Part shown: positions 1 through 11,251 of the stretch, piece by piece | How the letters are laid out: every line of letters starts with the position of its first letter | Position numbering within the stretch: the stretch's first letter is position 1 | NCBI GenBank assembly: GCA_035533075.1 | Contig: DATLUO010000193.1 | Location: 124,001 to 188,000 of the forward strand | Length of the DNA stretch: 64,000 bases | Origin: Pirellulales bacterium | GTDB taxonomy: Bacteria; Planctomycetota; Planctomycetia; Pirellulales; JAICIG01 | Direction of reading: 5' to 3' | Notes under the pieces: generated by a model | Seen by the model: the letters and a program-made list of their open reading frames with translations, nothing else | Databases searched by the model: none | What the model was told of the DNA's origin: nothing | Made by a program: the position numbers and the translations under genes

Positions 1-987
1 GCCGGCGCCGGAGGCCACGTAACGCTGGGCAAGACGGCGCGCGAAGTCGGCCGTTGCCGCCGGGCGGAGGTCGACCATGACCACCTGCGGTTCGCCGAGC
101 GCCATCGCGACCAGTGCCGATTCGACCGCGGCCGACGTCGCTTTTTCCGACAACGAGTCGGCGGCCGTGCCGGCCGCTTCCGGCGGCGCCGAGCGCTCCG
201 CGAAGAGACGGCCTGGATTGGCCGTCGGCAAATCATCGTCGCCGCGCGTCGCTTCCGCGGAGCGCAGCCGCAGCATGACCGATGAGGCATGCCCCATGAC
301 TTTCAGCGCGTGAAAAATAGAAACCAGATCGTCGCCCGTGACGCCGCTCAGCAGTCCGACGTGAGGCAGGTCCGATCGCGAAAGAAGTTCTTCCAGCGTC
401 TTGCGGCTCTGCGCCGCGTCGTACAACGGACCGGCGTCGTCGACCTCGCACCAGACGACGAGCAGCCGCTTGGCGCGGGCCAACAGCCGGATCTGCTCTT
501 GGCACGCCGGCGACAACGACGAACGCGCGTCGGCGACGAGTACGATCCAATGATCGGCAAGCAGTACGTCGCGGGCCTGGACCACTCCCAAGGCGGTGGA
601 CAGAATCTCGGCGGCGCACGGTGCGTCGGCATCGCTGGCTTTTGGCCCTGGGTCGTTGAGCGGCGGAAAGTGGCCGCCCGAAGTCGCGCGATCGTGGGCC
701 GGATCGAGCCGCAGGCCGCGGCCGGTGGGCACGGTGGGCAGATCGAGCATTTGGGCCGAATCGGCCACAATCCGGTCGCGGTCCAGATCGAAGGCGCGGC
801 GCAGGGCGACGGCCAAGTCGGCCGCGGTGATCAGGCTGCCGCCGGCCGCCCCTTTTGCTTCGAGCAACGACGCCAGCCGGTCGTTCGACAGCGCGGCCGG
901 CGCCGTGGCGGGCGCAAGGGGCGCGAAGTGCGCGCCGCGCAACGACTGCATCGCGTTAAACAGATGACTTACCGAAAGCTTACTCAT
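1..987 (-). CDS. DXS/transketolase-like protein, degenerate, 3' end outside window
   Basis: The frame is open for 329 codons from an ATG at 987, with GGAGGTG six bases upstream, and runs off the left edge. The layout follows the N-terminal half of 1-deoxy-D-xylulose-5-phosphate synthase: an HLFNAMQ start, a PTGRGLRL stretch where DXS has its TGR segment, CAAEILSTALGVVQARD matching the DXS 'GHSSTSISAALG' helix, and ESALVAMALGEPQVVMVD matching the start of its pyrimidine domain. The thiamine-diphosphate GDG motif is absent: the equivalent stretch reads VADARSSL, and the conserved histidines are not visible. I infer a paralogue that no longer catalyses the DXS reaction, perhaps regulatory. A highly diverged transketolase is the alternative. 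Confidence 0.6.
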   Translation of the reverse strand, partial: MSKLSVSHLFNAMQSLRGAHFAPLAPATAPAALSNDRLASLLEAKGAAGGSLITAADLAVALRRAFDLDRDRIVADSAQMLDLPTVPTGRGLRLDPAHDRATSGGHFPPLNDPGPKASDADAPCAAEILSTALGVVQARDVLLADHWIVLVADARSSLSPACQEQIRLLARAKRLLVVWCEVDDAGPLYDAAQSRKTLEELLSRSDLPHVGLLSGVTGDDLVSIFHALKVMGHASSVMLRLRSAEATRGDDDLPTANPGRLFAERSAPPEAAGTAADSLSEKATSAAVESALVAMALGEPQVVMVDLRPAATADFARRLAQRYVASGAG

Positions 988-1124
988 AGCTGCACCTCCA
1001 GGCCATCGTGGCTGGTTGAGAACGGTTGCCAAGGGTCCGATTATCGAAGAAGACCCCGGCGTGCATCAACGAACAAACCCTTACAACCGGAAAAGGCTGC
1101 CAAGAATTTGCTCGGCGGGTTGCG

Positions 1125-1152
1125 ATTATATCAGAAATGCGGAAGACAACAA
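1125..1152 (-). promoter_or_regulatory. Possible sigma70-type promoter for the DXS-like gene
   Basis: On the minus strand a perfect TATAAT (1125-1130) lies 16 bases downstream of TTGTTG (1147-1152), in a locally AT-rich stretch (about 1110-1215) that stands out from the GC-rich surroundings. It would leave a leader of roughly 135 bases before the ATG at 987. Confidence 0.35.
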
Positions 1153-1358
1153 ATTATCCGATCGTATGAATAATCGCCAACGATCAAAAAAACAGTCATA
1201 AATTATTGACAAATGTTTCAATTCATGGCCTTTGGGGGGATTCGAAGGCGTTTTGTCGGCCCAATGGGGTGGGTCGGCTTGGGCGTGGCCAATTAATGGC
1301 CACACGGGGCATCGGCTCGCTGCAGCGCGTTTGGGCCGGATTATTGATGGCCCCCACT

Positions 1359-1414
1359 AACCCGAAGCGCAAGCGAGGCCGGGCAACGAACTTACCTCGC
1401 TTGCGCTTTGGGTT
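1359..1414. repeat. Planctomycete NPKRKRG-type inverted repeat
   Basis: Two 20-base arms, AACCCGAAGCGCAAGCGAGG (1359-1378) and its near-perfect reverse complement (1395-1414, one mismatch), enclose a 16-base loop. Read in frame, the left arm gives NPKRKRG, a peptide that turns up at spurious N-termini in planctomycete annotations. It sits in the 5' flank of the antiporter gene and makes the frame appear open upstream of the true start. Confidence 0.8.
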
Positions 1415-1493
1415 GGTGTGCCGGAGTTTCGGTCCGATCCCGAACCTACACTTGTACTGGAACCACGATCGCCGGTGGCCTATCTTGTCTCAA

Positions 1494-2894
1494 ATGCGGA
1501 CCACAGAGAACCGATGGATCCCCGAGCGCTGGGCCGCGCCCCTGGCCTACGCGCTGATGCTGGCCGCCGCGGTGATGGCCTTACTGTTGATCGTCCAATC
1601 GGGCGAGACGCTCACGGCGCCGGCCGCCGGGTATGCGGTACGCGCTCCCGCGGCGCCGGTCGCGGCCACCAGCAAAATCAGCCCCTTGGTCCACGTGCTG
1701 CTTCTGCTGGCTGTCGTGGTGGCCTTGGGCCGATTGATGAGCCGGCTGCTCGCCCGCTGGCGGCAGCCGCCGGTGATCGGCGAAATACTGGCCGGAATCG
1801 CCTTGGGGCCGTCGCTGCTGGGACACTTTTGGCCAGGTGCGTCGGAGTTTTTATTGCCGGCCGACGTGGCGCCGTACCTGAACGTGCTGGCGCAGCTCGG
1901 CGTGGTGCTCTATATGTTCGTGGTGGGCCTGGAACTGAACGCCGGTTTGCTGCGCGATCGCGCGCACGCCACGATCGCCATTTCGCACGCCAGCATTCTC
2001 GCGCCGTTCTTGCTTGGCGCGTTGCTGGCTCTGTGGCTCTATCCGCGGCTATCGAGTCAGGACGTTCGCTTCACGAGCTTCGCGCTGTTTCTGGGCGCGG
2101 CCATGTCGGTGACAGCGTTCCCCGTGCTGGCCCGCATCCTCAGCGATCGCGGGCTGACGAAGACGGGCCTGGGCGTGCTGGCTCTGTCGTGCGCGGCCGC
2201 CGATGATGTGACGGCCTGGTGCCTGCTGGCCTTGGTGGTGGGAGTCGCGCAGGCCAATGTGGCGGTCGCCATGTGGGTCATCGCGGGCACCGTGGGCTAT
2301 CTGGCCGCCATGTTCGTCGTCGCGCGGCCGCTCGTCGGACGATGGCTGCGGCAACATGACGGGCCGCTCACTCCCACAAAAATGGCGCTCGTGTTCGTGG
2401 CGGTCCTGGCCTCGGCGATTACCACGGAGTTGATCGGCGTGCATGCCATCTTCGGCGCTTTCCTGCTAGGCGCCGTGATTCCACACGACTCGCGTCTGGC
2501 GAAGGAGATTGCGTTCAAACTGGAAGACGTTGTCACCATCTTGCTCTTGCCCGCGTTCTTCGCTCTCACCGGCATGCGCACGCGCATCGGCCTGGTGAGC
2601 GGCCTCGATGCCTGGCTGATCTGCGGCCTGGTGTTGCTGGTGGCCACCTGCGGCAAGTTCGGCGGAACGCTGGGGGCGGCGCGGCTGGCGGGCCTTTCAT
2701 GGCGCGATAGCGCCGCACTCGGCGTGTTGATGAACACGCGCGGTTTGATGGAGTTGGTGGTGCTGAATATCGGGCTCGATTTGCACGTCATCTCGCCGAC
2801 GCTGTTCGCCATGATGGTCGTCATGGCCGTCGTGACCACGATGGCCACCACACCCATCCTCACGGCCCAAAAAGTTGAAGCGAATTGGCGGTAA
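1494..2894 (+). CDS. Cation:proton antiporter, CPA2/KefB family
   Basis: A 466-aa integral inner-membrane protein with about a dozen hydrophobic segments. After a first TM near residues 12-36, the Na+/H+-exchanger domain begins around residue 60 (RWRQPPVIGEILAGIALGPS, typical of CPA2 antiporters) and continues through YMFVVGLELNAGLLRD, MSVTAFPVLARILSDRGL and GAVIPHD. It probably exchanges K+ or Na+ for H+. There is no C-terminal TrkA-N domain, so it resembles short KefB/NapA-like members. I chose the ATG at 1494 because the open frame upstream runs through the NPKRKRG repeat and has no plausible coding content. Confidence 0.85.
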   Translation: MRTTENRWIPERWAAPLAYALMLAAAVMALLLIVQSGETLTAPAAGYAVRAPAAPVAATSKISPLVHVLLLLAVVVALGRLMSRLLARWRQPPVIGEILAGIALGPSLLGHFWPGASEFLLPADVAPYLNVLAQLGVVLYMFVVGLELNAGLLRDRAHATIAISHASILAPFLLGALLALWLYPRLSSQDVRFTSFALFLGAAMSVTAFPVLARILSDRGLTKTGLGVLALSCAAADDVTAWCLLALVVGVAQANVAVAMWVIAGTVGYLAAMFVVARPLVGRWLRQHDGPLTPTKMALVFVAVLASAITTELIGVHAIFGAFLLGAVIPHDSRLAKEIAFKLEDVVTILLLPAFFALTGMRTRIGLVSGLDAWLICGLVLLVATCGKFGGTLGAARLAGLSWRDSAALGVLMNTRGLMELVVLNIGLDLHVISPTLFAMMVVMAVVTTMATTPILTAQKVEANWR

Positions 2895-2930
2895 GACAGC
2901 TTCTTGGGCATCGGCCGGGGGGGTGACGGT

Positions 2931-2971
2931 GCAACGAGGCACCGAGGCGGCGGCCTAGGCTGCCTCGTTGT
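2931..2971. terminator. Hairpin between convergent genes
   Basis: CAACGAGGCA (2932-2941) pairs with TGCCTCGTTG (2961-2970) across a 19-base GC-rich loop. It lies between the end of the antiporter gene (+) and the end of the decayed antitoxin gene (-), where a bidirectional terminator would be expected. No U-tract is evident. Confidence 0.4.
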
Positions 2972-2990
2972 GCTTGCTCGCCGTGAGGGG

Positions 2991-3438
2991 CTAGCTCAAT
3001 TCAACCAGCGAAGCGAGTTGTGCCTCGTCGGCCAAAACGGTGCGGACCTGCTCGCAACCAAAATACAGGCGCAAGAGCCGATCGAGTGCGCGTTGCTGAA
3101 TCTGGCCGCCGGTTTCCCAGCGAGACAGGCTCGCCACGGCCACACCGAGATTCTTCGCGAGCTGCTCTTGTAAGCCCCAACCTCTCGCGGCTTTGGCGAA
3201 TCCGTGCCGGCGTCAAGAGCCCCAATTGCGCGCGGAACGTCTCGCTGATGCGCCGGTTGGCATCGTCATCGAGCACGATCTCACCGCACGTTTGGCAACG
3301 GGCCACGGGCAATTCAAGTACGCTGACCTCGTAGGCACGACCGTCATGCTCAATCGTTGTCGAATAGTCAACCGTTGCTGGTTCGACGGTTCGTTCTCGG
3401 CACTTGCCGCATTTCCAAGGAAATGGCTTTTCTTCGGA
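2991..3438 (-). pseudogene. MqsA/YgiT-type antitoxin, frameshifted
   Basis: The N-terminal half (ATG at 3438) is a YgiT-type zinc-binding domain with two CxxC pairs, CGKC and CQTCGE, a linker, then TPARIRQSRERLGL, the start of an Xre-type helix-turn-helix. Immediately afterwards the frame is lost. The rest of the HTH (QEQLAKNLGVAVASLSRWET) continues in another frame to a TAG at 2991, so about two bases are missing, or one is extra, near 3170-3180. Restoring the frame gives an ordinary-length antitoxin of about 147 aa. The HTH should bind the operator and the zinc domain the toxin. A sequencing error is the alternative to real decay. Confidence 0.7.
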
Positions 3439-3475
3439 CATTTTTTTCACCCTCTCGGACATTTTTTTCACCCTC
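3434..3475. repeat. Perfect 21-bp tandem duplication at the antitoxin start
   Basis: Two identical 21-bp copies (3434-3454 and 3455-3475), each containing TTTTTTT, abut with no spacer. On the minus strand the unit encodes MSERVKK, so the duplication creates alternative start codons at 3471 (GTG), 3459 (ATG) and 3438 (ATG). Confidence 0.85.
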
Positions 3476-3608
3476 GCTGCTCATGTGCGCTCACGATCAA
3501 AACCGCCGGACAGTCGGGGGCATCATCAACTACGACTTCCAGGAGCGCGCGACCAACAAGCCCCCGCGCGCCACCACGCCCCGTGGTAAAAACGATGGCC
3601 TGACTATA
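3468..3608 (-). pseudogene. Remnant of a DUF4258-like toxin, C-terminal end only
   Basis: On the minus strand a frame ending at 3468 encodes a short tail containing LLEVVVDDAPDCPAVLIVSA. This resembles the last strand-rich part of DUF4258 proteins, the usual partners located just upstream of YgiT-type antitoxins. An in-frame TGA at 3609 and the start of the opposite-strand RelE/ParE gene at 3658 leave no room for the rest of the domain. The toxin half of this pair therefore appears to be lost. The family call rests on a short stretch plus gene order. Confidence 0.4.
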
Positions 3609-3657
3609 TCATACGTGTGACGAGCAGCTTCGAGCTCGCTGGTTCCGTGAGCGGAGC

Positions 3658-3957
3658 ATGTTTAGCATCGAATATGCCGAAAGCGTTGCCGACGACTTGA
3701 ATGACTTGCGGGCGTTTGACCGAACAAGGCTTCTCGACCGCATCGACCGGCAATTAAGTAGCGAACCCACACGCCAAACGCGAAACCAAAAGATCGTCAT
3801 CGGCCTGCAGGCCCCTTGGGACCATGAAGAGCCGCTTTGGCAATTGCGGATCGACGAATTCCGCGTGTTCTACGACGTAGATGAAGCGGGTAAGCGGGTT
3901 ATCGTACGAGCGATTCGCCGAAAACCGCCCCACAAGACGACCGAGGAAATCCTATGA
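3658..3957 (+). CDS. RelE/ParE-family toxin
   Basis: A 99-aa protein of typical RelE/ParE length. It opens with MFSIEYAESVADDLNDL (beta strand then two-helix hairpin), continues with DRIDRQLSSEPTRQTRNQKI, and ends with the LWQLRIDEFRVFYDVDE and VIVRAIRRKPPHKT strands of the fold. RelE-type members cleave mRNA at the ribosome and ParE types inhibit gyrase; the sequence alone does not settle which. It overlaps the next gene by four bases (ATGA), giving a toxin-first operon. It lies immediately beside the decayed DUF4258/MqsA locus. Confidence 0.85.
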   Translation: MFSIEYAESVADDLNDLRAFDRTRLLDRIDRQLSSEPTRQTRNQKIVIGLQAPWDHEEPLWQLRIDEFRVFYDVDEAGKRVIVRAIRRKPPHKTTEEIL

Positions 3958-4196
3958 AGACCGTCAACCTTAATCAGACGAACCTTGAGGCTTGCATCGA
4001 GGAAGCCCAGCGAGGCAGTCTGCTTATCCTGCGCAACGGCGCGCCCGCCGCGGTGCTGCTCGGCGTCGAGGGAATGGACCAAGAGCAAGTTGAATTGGGC
4101 CTGAGTGATCGTTTCTGGAAGCTTATCGCCGAGCGCCGGCAAGAGCGCACCCTCAGTCGCGCGCAATTGGAAGAAAAAATGAGTGGCCAAAGTTGA
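3954..4196 (+). CDS. Phd/YefM-type antitoxin
   Basis: An 80-aa protein translationally coupled (ATGA overlap) to the RelE/ParE toxin. The N-terminal part, MKTVNLNQTNLEACIEEAQ followed by SLLILRNGAPAAVLLGVEGMD, has the Phd/YefM pattern in which the first strands and helix bind operator DNA. The C-terminal charged helix (ERRQERTLSRAQLEEKM) is the likely toxin-wrapping segment. It should neutralise the upstream toxin and autoregulate the operon. Confidence 0.8.
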   Translation: MKTVNLNQTNLEACIEEAQRGSLLILRNGAPAAVLLGVEGMDQEQVELGLSDRFWKLIAERRQERTLSRAQLEEKMSGQS

Positions 4197-4221
4197 TAGC
4201 CAGACTCGCTTCCACCATCGC

Positions 4222-4241
4222 CTGACTTCTCACGAAGTCAG
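4222..4241. terminator. Compact hairpin between convergent TA operon and clpB
   Basis: CTGACTTC and GAAGTCAG form an 8-bp perfect stem around TCAC. It is placed between the end of the antitoxin gene (+) and the end of clpB (-). No T-run follows, so it may instead be one of the small dispersed hairpin repeats of planctomycete genomes. Confidence 0.4.
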
Positions 4242-4249
4242 CTACGGTG

Positions 4250-6913
<2,664 letters not shown>

Positions 6914-6942
6914 GGGTATGGTTGGGTCTAGGTTGTTCGGCG

Positions 6943-6976
6943 AAGGGATGAGGGATGAGGGGTGAGGGGTGAGGGA
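6943..6976. repeat. Short GGGATGA/GGGGTGA tandem repeat
   Basis: Four to five imperfect 7-base units (AGGGATG, AGGGGTG) follow one another in the space between clpB and the divergent Uma2 gene. This is a simple-sequence tract of unknown role. Confidence 0.7.
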
Positions 6977-7017
6977 TTGGCTTTCTGCGTTTGTTGTGCA
7001 AAAGCCTTTCTACTAGA

Positions 7018-7581
7018 ATGTCGTTTATGGCTACGATCGAAACATTGCTGACGGCTGAAGAGTACCTGGCACTTCCCGATAACGGATGTCCGACGGAACT
7101 GGTGCGTGGAAAGGTCATTCCCATGAACGTCCCCGGTTTCCACCATGGCGAACTGTGTGCCGGTGTGGCGGGGCCGTTATGGCAGTTTGCCAAGCAGCGA
7201 CAGTTGGGACATGTCATTACCAATGACTCGGGAGTCGTTACCGAACGTGGCCCCGATACCGTCCGCGGTCCTGATGTCTCCTTCTACAGTTACTCGCGCG
7301 TCCCCAAGGGGGTGTCGCCTGCCGGTTACCCTAATGCCGTCCCCGAGGTCGCCGTCGAGGTTCGTTCGCCCACCGATCGCTGGCCCAAGGTACTGGCAAA
7401 AGTCAGCGAGTACCTCGACGCTGGCGTCGATTTGGTCTACGTCGTCGATGCCCAGTCGCGGACGGTCTTTGCCTATACCGCCGATCAGCCGGGCACGCCT
7501 TTGGGCCTCGGCGCCGAAATGACGTTCCCGCCGCCGCTCGACGGCTTGCGCATCGCCGTGCGCGACGTCTTCGAGCCGTAG
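7018..7581 (+). CDS. Uma2-family (DUF820) putative restriction-like endonuclease
   Basis: 187 aa. The start MATIETLLTAEEYLALPDNG and the ELVRGKVIPM segment are characteristic of Uma2 proteins, which adopt the PD-(D/E)XK nuclease fold. The later VRGPDVSFYS, EVAVEVRSPTD (catalytic D and E-x-[QRS] positions) and KVSEYLDAGVDLVYVVDA complete the core. Family members are very abundant in cyanobacteria and planctomycetes and their substrate is unknown. I chose the ATG at 7018; the ATG at 7027 is equally possible. Transcribed divergently from clpB. Confidence 0.85.
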   Translation: MSFMATIETLLTAEEYLALPDNGCPTELVRGKVIPMNVPGFHHGELCAGVAGPLWQFAKQRQLGHVITNDSGVVTERGPDTVRGPDVSFYSYSRVPKGVSPAGYPNAVPEVAVEVRSPTDRWPKVLAKVSEYLDAGVDLVYVVDAQSRTVFAYTADQPGTPLGLGAEMTFPPPLDGLRIAVRDVFEP

Positions 7582-7666
7582 GCCGCGTAAGGTGGGACAA
7601 AGTCGCCTCGGCGACTGCCGGCCCACAGTTATGTGCGTGAATCTAACGCGCGACCGAGCCAATAAC

Positions 7667-7702
7667 GGTGGGCCGGCGCTCGCAAGCTCGCTGGTCCCCA
7701 CC
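7667..7702. repeat. Dispersed GGTGGGCCGGCGC... repeat, copy 1
   Basis: A 36-base copy of a sequence that recurs at 51817-51851 (one base shorter) and, inverted, at 51765-51797. A related GGTGGGACAAAGTCGCC version begins near 7591. Each copy contains an internal self-complementary core around CTCGCAAGCTCGC. It lies in the intergenic space between the Uma2 gene and dnaK. Confidence 0.75.
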
Positions 7703-7761
7703 TTACGACGCCGCGCGAGGTTCCGCTTCAATCCAAAATCCAAAATCGAAAATCCAAAATC

Positions 7762-9669
7762 CTACTTCGCGTCCTTCACCTCAAACTCCGCATCGATCGC
7801 ATCCTCTTCGCCGGCGGGCTTCGCGCCGCCGTCGGCGCCCGGCGCCGCGGCGCCGGCACGGGCCTGCGACTCGTAGAGCGTCTTGCTCAGCGCGTGCGAT
7901 GCCTGCTCCAGTTCCGATACGGCCGACTTGATCGCCTGCACGTCGTCGCCCTGGGCCACCTCGCGCGTCCGCTTGATCGCCGCCTCCAACGGCGACTTGT
8001 CGCCCTCGCTCAGCTTGTCGGCGTGCTCCTTGATCAGCTTTTCCATCTGGAAGCACATCGACTCGGCCTGGTTGCGCGTTTCGGCCAACTCGCGCTTCCG
8101 CTTGTCTTCGGCGGCGTGCGACTCGGCGTCTTTCCGCATCCGCTCGATCTCGTGCTCGTTCAGACCGCTGGACTGCTCGATCTTGACCGTTTGCTCCTTG
8201 CCCGTGCCGAGATCCTTGGCCGACACGTTGAGAATGCCGTTGGCGTCGATATCGAACTTGACCTCGATCTGCGGCATGCCGCGCGGGGCGGGCGGAATGC
8301 CCTCCAAGTTGAATTGGCCCAGCAGGCGGTTGTCGGCCGCCATCTCGCGTTCTCCCTGGAACACGCGGATCGTGACCGCGGTCTGATTGTCGTCGGCCGT
8401 GCTGAAGACGTTCTTTTTCTCCGTCGGGATCGTCGTATTGCGTTCGATGAGCTTGGTCATAATGCCGCCCAACGTCTCGATGCCCAGCGACAGCGGCGTC
8501 ACGTCGAGCAGCAATACGTCTTTGACCTCGCCCGCCAGCACGCCGCCTTGGATCGCGGCGCCCACGGCCACCACCTCGTCGGGATTCACGCCTTTGTGCG
8601 GATCTTTGTTGAAGATCTTCTTGACCAGTTCCTGCACCTTGGGAATACGCGTCGAGCCGCCCACGAGCACGACCTCGTCGATCTCGCTGGGCTTCATCTT
8701 GGCGTCGGTGAGGGCCTGCATCACCGGGCCGCGGCAGCGCTCGATGAGATGGTCGACAAGCTGCTCGAACTTCGAGCGGCTGATCGAGAACTGCAAATGT
8801 TTGGGACCTGAAGCATCGGCCGTGATGAACGGCAGGTTGATGTCGGTCGTGCTTTGCAGGCTCAACTCTTTCTTGGCCTTCTCGCAGGCTTCCTGCAGAC
8901 GTTGCAGAGCCATCGTGTCTTTGCGCAGGTCGATGCCCTGTTCCTTCTTGAACTCGTCGGCCACGTGGTTGATGAGCACCTGGTCGAAATCGTCGCCGCC
9001 CAAGTGCGTGTCGCCGTTGGTGCTGATCACGCGGAACAGCCCTTCGTCGACCTGCAGAATCGAGACGTCGAACGTGCCGCCGCCCAGGTCGAACACCACG
9101 ATCTTTTCCGACTCTTTCTTGTCGAGCCCGTAGGCCATCGCAGCGGCGGTCGGCTCGTTGATGATGCGGGCCACTTCCAGACCGGCGATCTGACCGGCGT
9201 CCTTGGTGGCCTGCCGCTGCGCGTCGTTGAAGTAGGCCGGCACGGTGATGACGGCTTTGTTGACCTTGTGCCCCAGATAGGCCTCGGCGGCCTCTTTCAG
9301 CTTGCGCAGAACTTTGGCCGAGATCTCCGGCGGCGTGTGTTCCTTGTCGCCAATCTTGACCTTCACGTAGTCCTGCGGCCCGCCGACGATGGTATAAGGC
9401 ACGATCTTCTCTTCGGTAGCCACTTCACTGTGACGCCGGCCCATGAACCGCTTGATCGAATAGACCGTGCGCGTGGGATTCGTCACCGCTTGCCGCCGGG
9501 CAGGCTCGCCCACCAGCGTCTCGCCCTTATCGGTGAATGCCACCACGCTGGGAGTCAGCCGGTTGCCTTCTTGGTTGGCGATCACCTTGGGGTCGCCGCC
9601 TTCCATCACCGCGACGACGGAGTTGGTGGTTCCGAGGTCGATGCCGATGATTTTTTCGCCTTGTGCCAT
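7762..9669 (-). CDS. dnaK: Chaperone DnaK (Hsp70)
   Basis: 635 aa (E. coli 638). The ATPase domain starts with [18 protein letters not shown], carries [34 protein letters not shown] and [18 protein letters not shown], and leads by the [19 protein letters not shown] linker to the substrate-binding domain and helical lid. The C-terminus is an alanine/glycine-rich tail ending EFEVKDAK, in place of the canonical EEVKD end. Start ATG at 9669 is preceded by GAGGAG nine bases upstream. It is a cytosolic folding chaperone working with DnaJ/GrpE and ClpB. No grpE or dnaJ is adjacent, and no CIRCE operator was seen upstream. Confidence 0.97.
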   Translation of the reverse strand: MAQGEKIIGIDLGTTNSVVAVMEGGDPKVIANQEGNRLTPSVVAFTDKGETLVGEPARRQAVTNPTRTVYSIKRFMGRRHSEVATEEKIVPYTIVGGPQDYVKVKIGDKEHTPPEISAKVLRKLKEAAEAYLGHKVNKAVITVPAYFNDAQRQATKDAGQIAGLEVARIINEPTAAAMAYGLDKKESEKIVVFDLGGGTFDVSILQVDEGLFRVISTNGDTHLGGDDFDQVLINHVADEFKKEQGIDLRKDTMALQRLQEACEKAKKELSLQSTTDINLPFITADASGPKHLQFSISRSKFEQLVDHLIERCRGPVMQALTDAKMKPSEIDEVVLVGGSTRIPKVQELVKKIFNKDPHKGVNPDEVVAVGAAIQGGVLAGEVKDVLLLDVTPLSLGIETLGGIMTKLIERNTTIPTEKKNVFSTADDNQTAVTIRVFQGEREMAADNRLLGQFNLEGIPPAPRGMPQIEVKFDIDANGILNVSAKDLGTGKEQTVKIEQSSGLNEHEIERMRKDAESHAAEDKRKRELAETRNQAESMCFQMEKLIKEHADKLSEGDKSPLEAAIKRTREVAQGDDVQAIKSAVSELEQASHALSKTLYESQARAGAAAPGADGGAKPAGEEDAIDAEFEVKDAK

Positions 9670-10048
9670 TAGCTTATGCTCCTCATGTCAGTCCGGTGCC
9701 CCGGCCCAGATCCGAGCGGGGACGTGGTGAATGGGCTCTCAACGTTGGGATAAGTTTACAGCATCCCTAAGCAAAGCCTATGCCGGCGGCGTAAACGCCG
9801 AAGCGGATGACGTAAACGTTTTCACAGAAAGAGGTTGCAAGTTACCGACGTTCGCTCGCCGCTGCCATCCGTTCGCTTCGGCCGGCCGCGTCTGCCATTT
9901 TGGCACACTCGGCACACGCGCAGGCGGCAAAGCCCTCATTTTCGGCCACATCCTTGACACTAGCTAACGTGGCTAGTACAAGGGCCACAGTAACCCCATG
10001 CTACTCTAGGTGTAGATCGTTGCCGGAACGGCATTTGAGAAGAGCGAA
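9670..10048. other. Intergenic region between divergent dnaK and pheA
   Basis: About 380 bases with no credible gene: short open stretches are arginine/alanine-rich shadows. It holds the 5' regions of dnaK (-) and pheA (+) and one candidate pheA promoter (9954-9982). Confidence 0.6.
9954..9982 (+). promoter_or_regulatory. Candidate promoter upstream of pheA
   Basis: A perfect TTGACA (9954-9959) is followed after 17 bases by TACAAG (9977-9982). The spacer contains a small palindrome, CTAGC...GCTAG, which could serve as an operator. The pheA ATG lies 66 bases downstream. Confidence 0.4.
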
Positions 10049-11170
10049 ATGGCCAACCAGTCCGGTTCTCGCCCCACAAAAAAACCATCCCAGCGCGGCG
10101 ACAGCGAGGCCGGGGCCAAGGCCGAAATCGAGCGGACCGACCGCGAATTAGTCAAACTGCTGAACCAGCGTGCCAAGGCGTATGCCCAGCTTTATAAGCA
10201 TTCGCTGAAGGCCAACGGGCCTGTGCCGCCGCCCGAACCGGAGCCGGAAGCCGTCGGGCGGGCGCTGGCTCACAACAAAGGGCCGCTTTCCAACGATGCC
10301 TTGCGGGCGATTTTTCGCGAGTTGACGAGTGCCGGCCGGTCGCTGGAAAAACCGGTCCGGCTGGCGGTGCTCGGTCCGGCCTACAGCTACAGCCACTTGG
10401 CCGCCATCGACCGTTTTGGCACCAGCGTCGAGCACGTGCCGGTGGGGAGCATTGCCGCCGTGTTCGAGGAAGTGAACCGTGGCCAGGCGGCGTTCGGCGT
10501 GGTGCCGCTGGAGAATTCGACCGACGGCCGCATCGCCGATACGCTCGACATGTTCACGCGGTTGCCCGTGCGCATCTGCGGCGAGGTGCAACTCCGCATT
10601 CACCACTACTTGCTTGGCCGCTGTGCTCGTGCCGACGTCACGGAGGTGTATAGCCGGCCGCAGGCATTGTCGCAGTGCCGAAACTGGCTTTTGCGGCACC
10701 TGCCCACAGCGCGGACCGTCGAAGTGACCAGCACCTCGACGGCCGCGCAACTGGCGCAAGACAAGCAGGGCGCCGCGGCCATCGCCAGCTTCCAGGCCGG
10801 CGTCCACTACGGTCTCGACGTGCTGGCCGAGAAGATCGAAGACAACCCGGCCAACGTCACCCGCTTCGCGGTACTGGGGCACGAATCGGCGGCCCGCACG
10901 GGCCAGGACAAGACGGCGCTCATGTTTCAGGTGGCCCACAAGCCCGGCAGCCTGGCCGACGCCATCGCCATCTTCAAGCGAGGCAAGCTCAATTTGACCT
11001 GGATCGAATCTTTCCCGATTCCGCAGTCGGAAGGGCAATACCTCTTCTTTGTGGAGGTGGACGGGCACGAGAAAGACGCCCGGCTGCGCAAGGCGCTCGA
11101 CACGTTGACGCGCAAGGCGTTGCGGCTGGAAGTGCTGGGGTCGTATCCGCGGAGCCAGCCGGTCGGCTAG
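10049..11170 (+). CDS. pheA: Bifunctional chorismate mutase/prephenate dehydratase (P-protein)
   Basis: 373 aa with three parts. Residues 30-100 resemble an AroQ chorismate mutase helix bundle (EIERTDRELVKLLNQRAKAY, later ALRAIFRELTSAGRSLE). Residues about 100-280 are the prephenate dehydratase domain (GVVPLENSTDGRIADTLDMF, and NVTRF containing the catalytic TRF). The end is an ACT regulatory domain (HKPGSLADAIAIF, then WIESFPIP in place of the usual ESRP), expected to bind phenylalanine for feedback control. It converts chorismate via prephenate to phenylpyruvate. Monocistronic by appearance; prfB follows after an 81-base gap. Confidence 0.93.
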   Translation: MANQSGSRPTKKPSQRGDSEAGAKAEIERTDRELVKLLNQRAKAYAQLYKHSLKANGPVPPPEPEPEAVGRALAHNKGPLSNDALRAIFRELTSAGRSLEKPVRLAVLGPAYSYSHLAAIDRFGTSVEHVPVGSIAAVFEEVNRGQAAFGVVPLENSTDGRIADTLDMFTRLPVRICGEVQLRIHHYLLGRCARADVTEVYSRPQALSQCRNWLLRHLPTARTVEVTSTSTAAQLAQDKQGAAAIASFQAGVHYGLDVLAEKIEDNPANVTRFAVLGHESAARTGQDKTALMFQVAHKPGSLADAIAIFKRGKLNLTWIESFPIPQSEGQYLFFVEVDGHEKDARLRKALDTLTRKALRLEVLGSYPRSQPVG

Positions 11171-11251
11171 CGCTCTAGTCTAAGCTCAGGCGGCCGATAT
11201 AATTCGGCTGATCTTATTCCCTTACCGCAGGCGACGTACGGAGAGTCTTTC

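Noticed and set aside
1206-1493. Upstream extension of the antiporter
   Set aside because: Reads through the NPKRKRG palindrome and has non-coding composition; ATG 1494 is adequate.
9731-9967. Small plus-strand ORF between dnaK and pheA
   Set aside because: No ribosome-binding site, random composition, and it overlaps the probable promoter region.
9670-10048. CIRCE operator or sigma32 promoter for dnaK
   Set aside because: No TTAGCACTC-N9-GAGTGCTAA-like repeat and no good heat-shock consensus was found.
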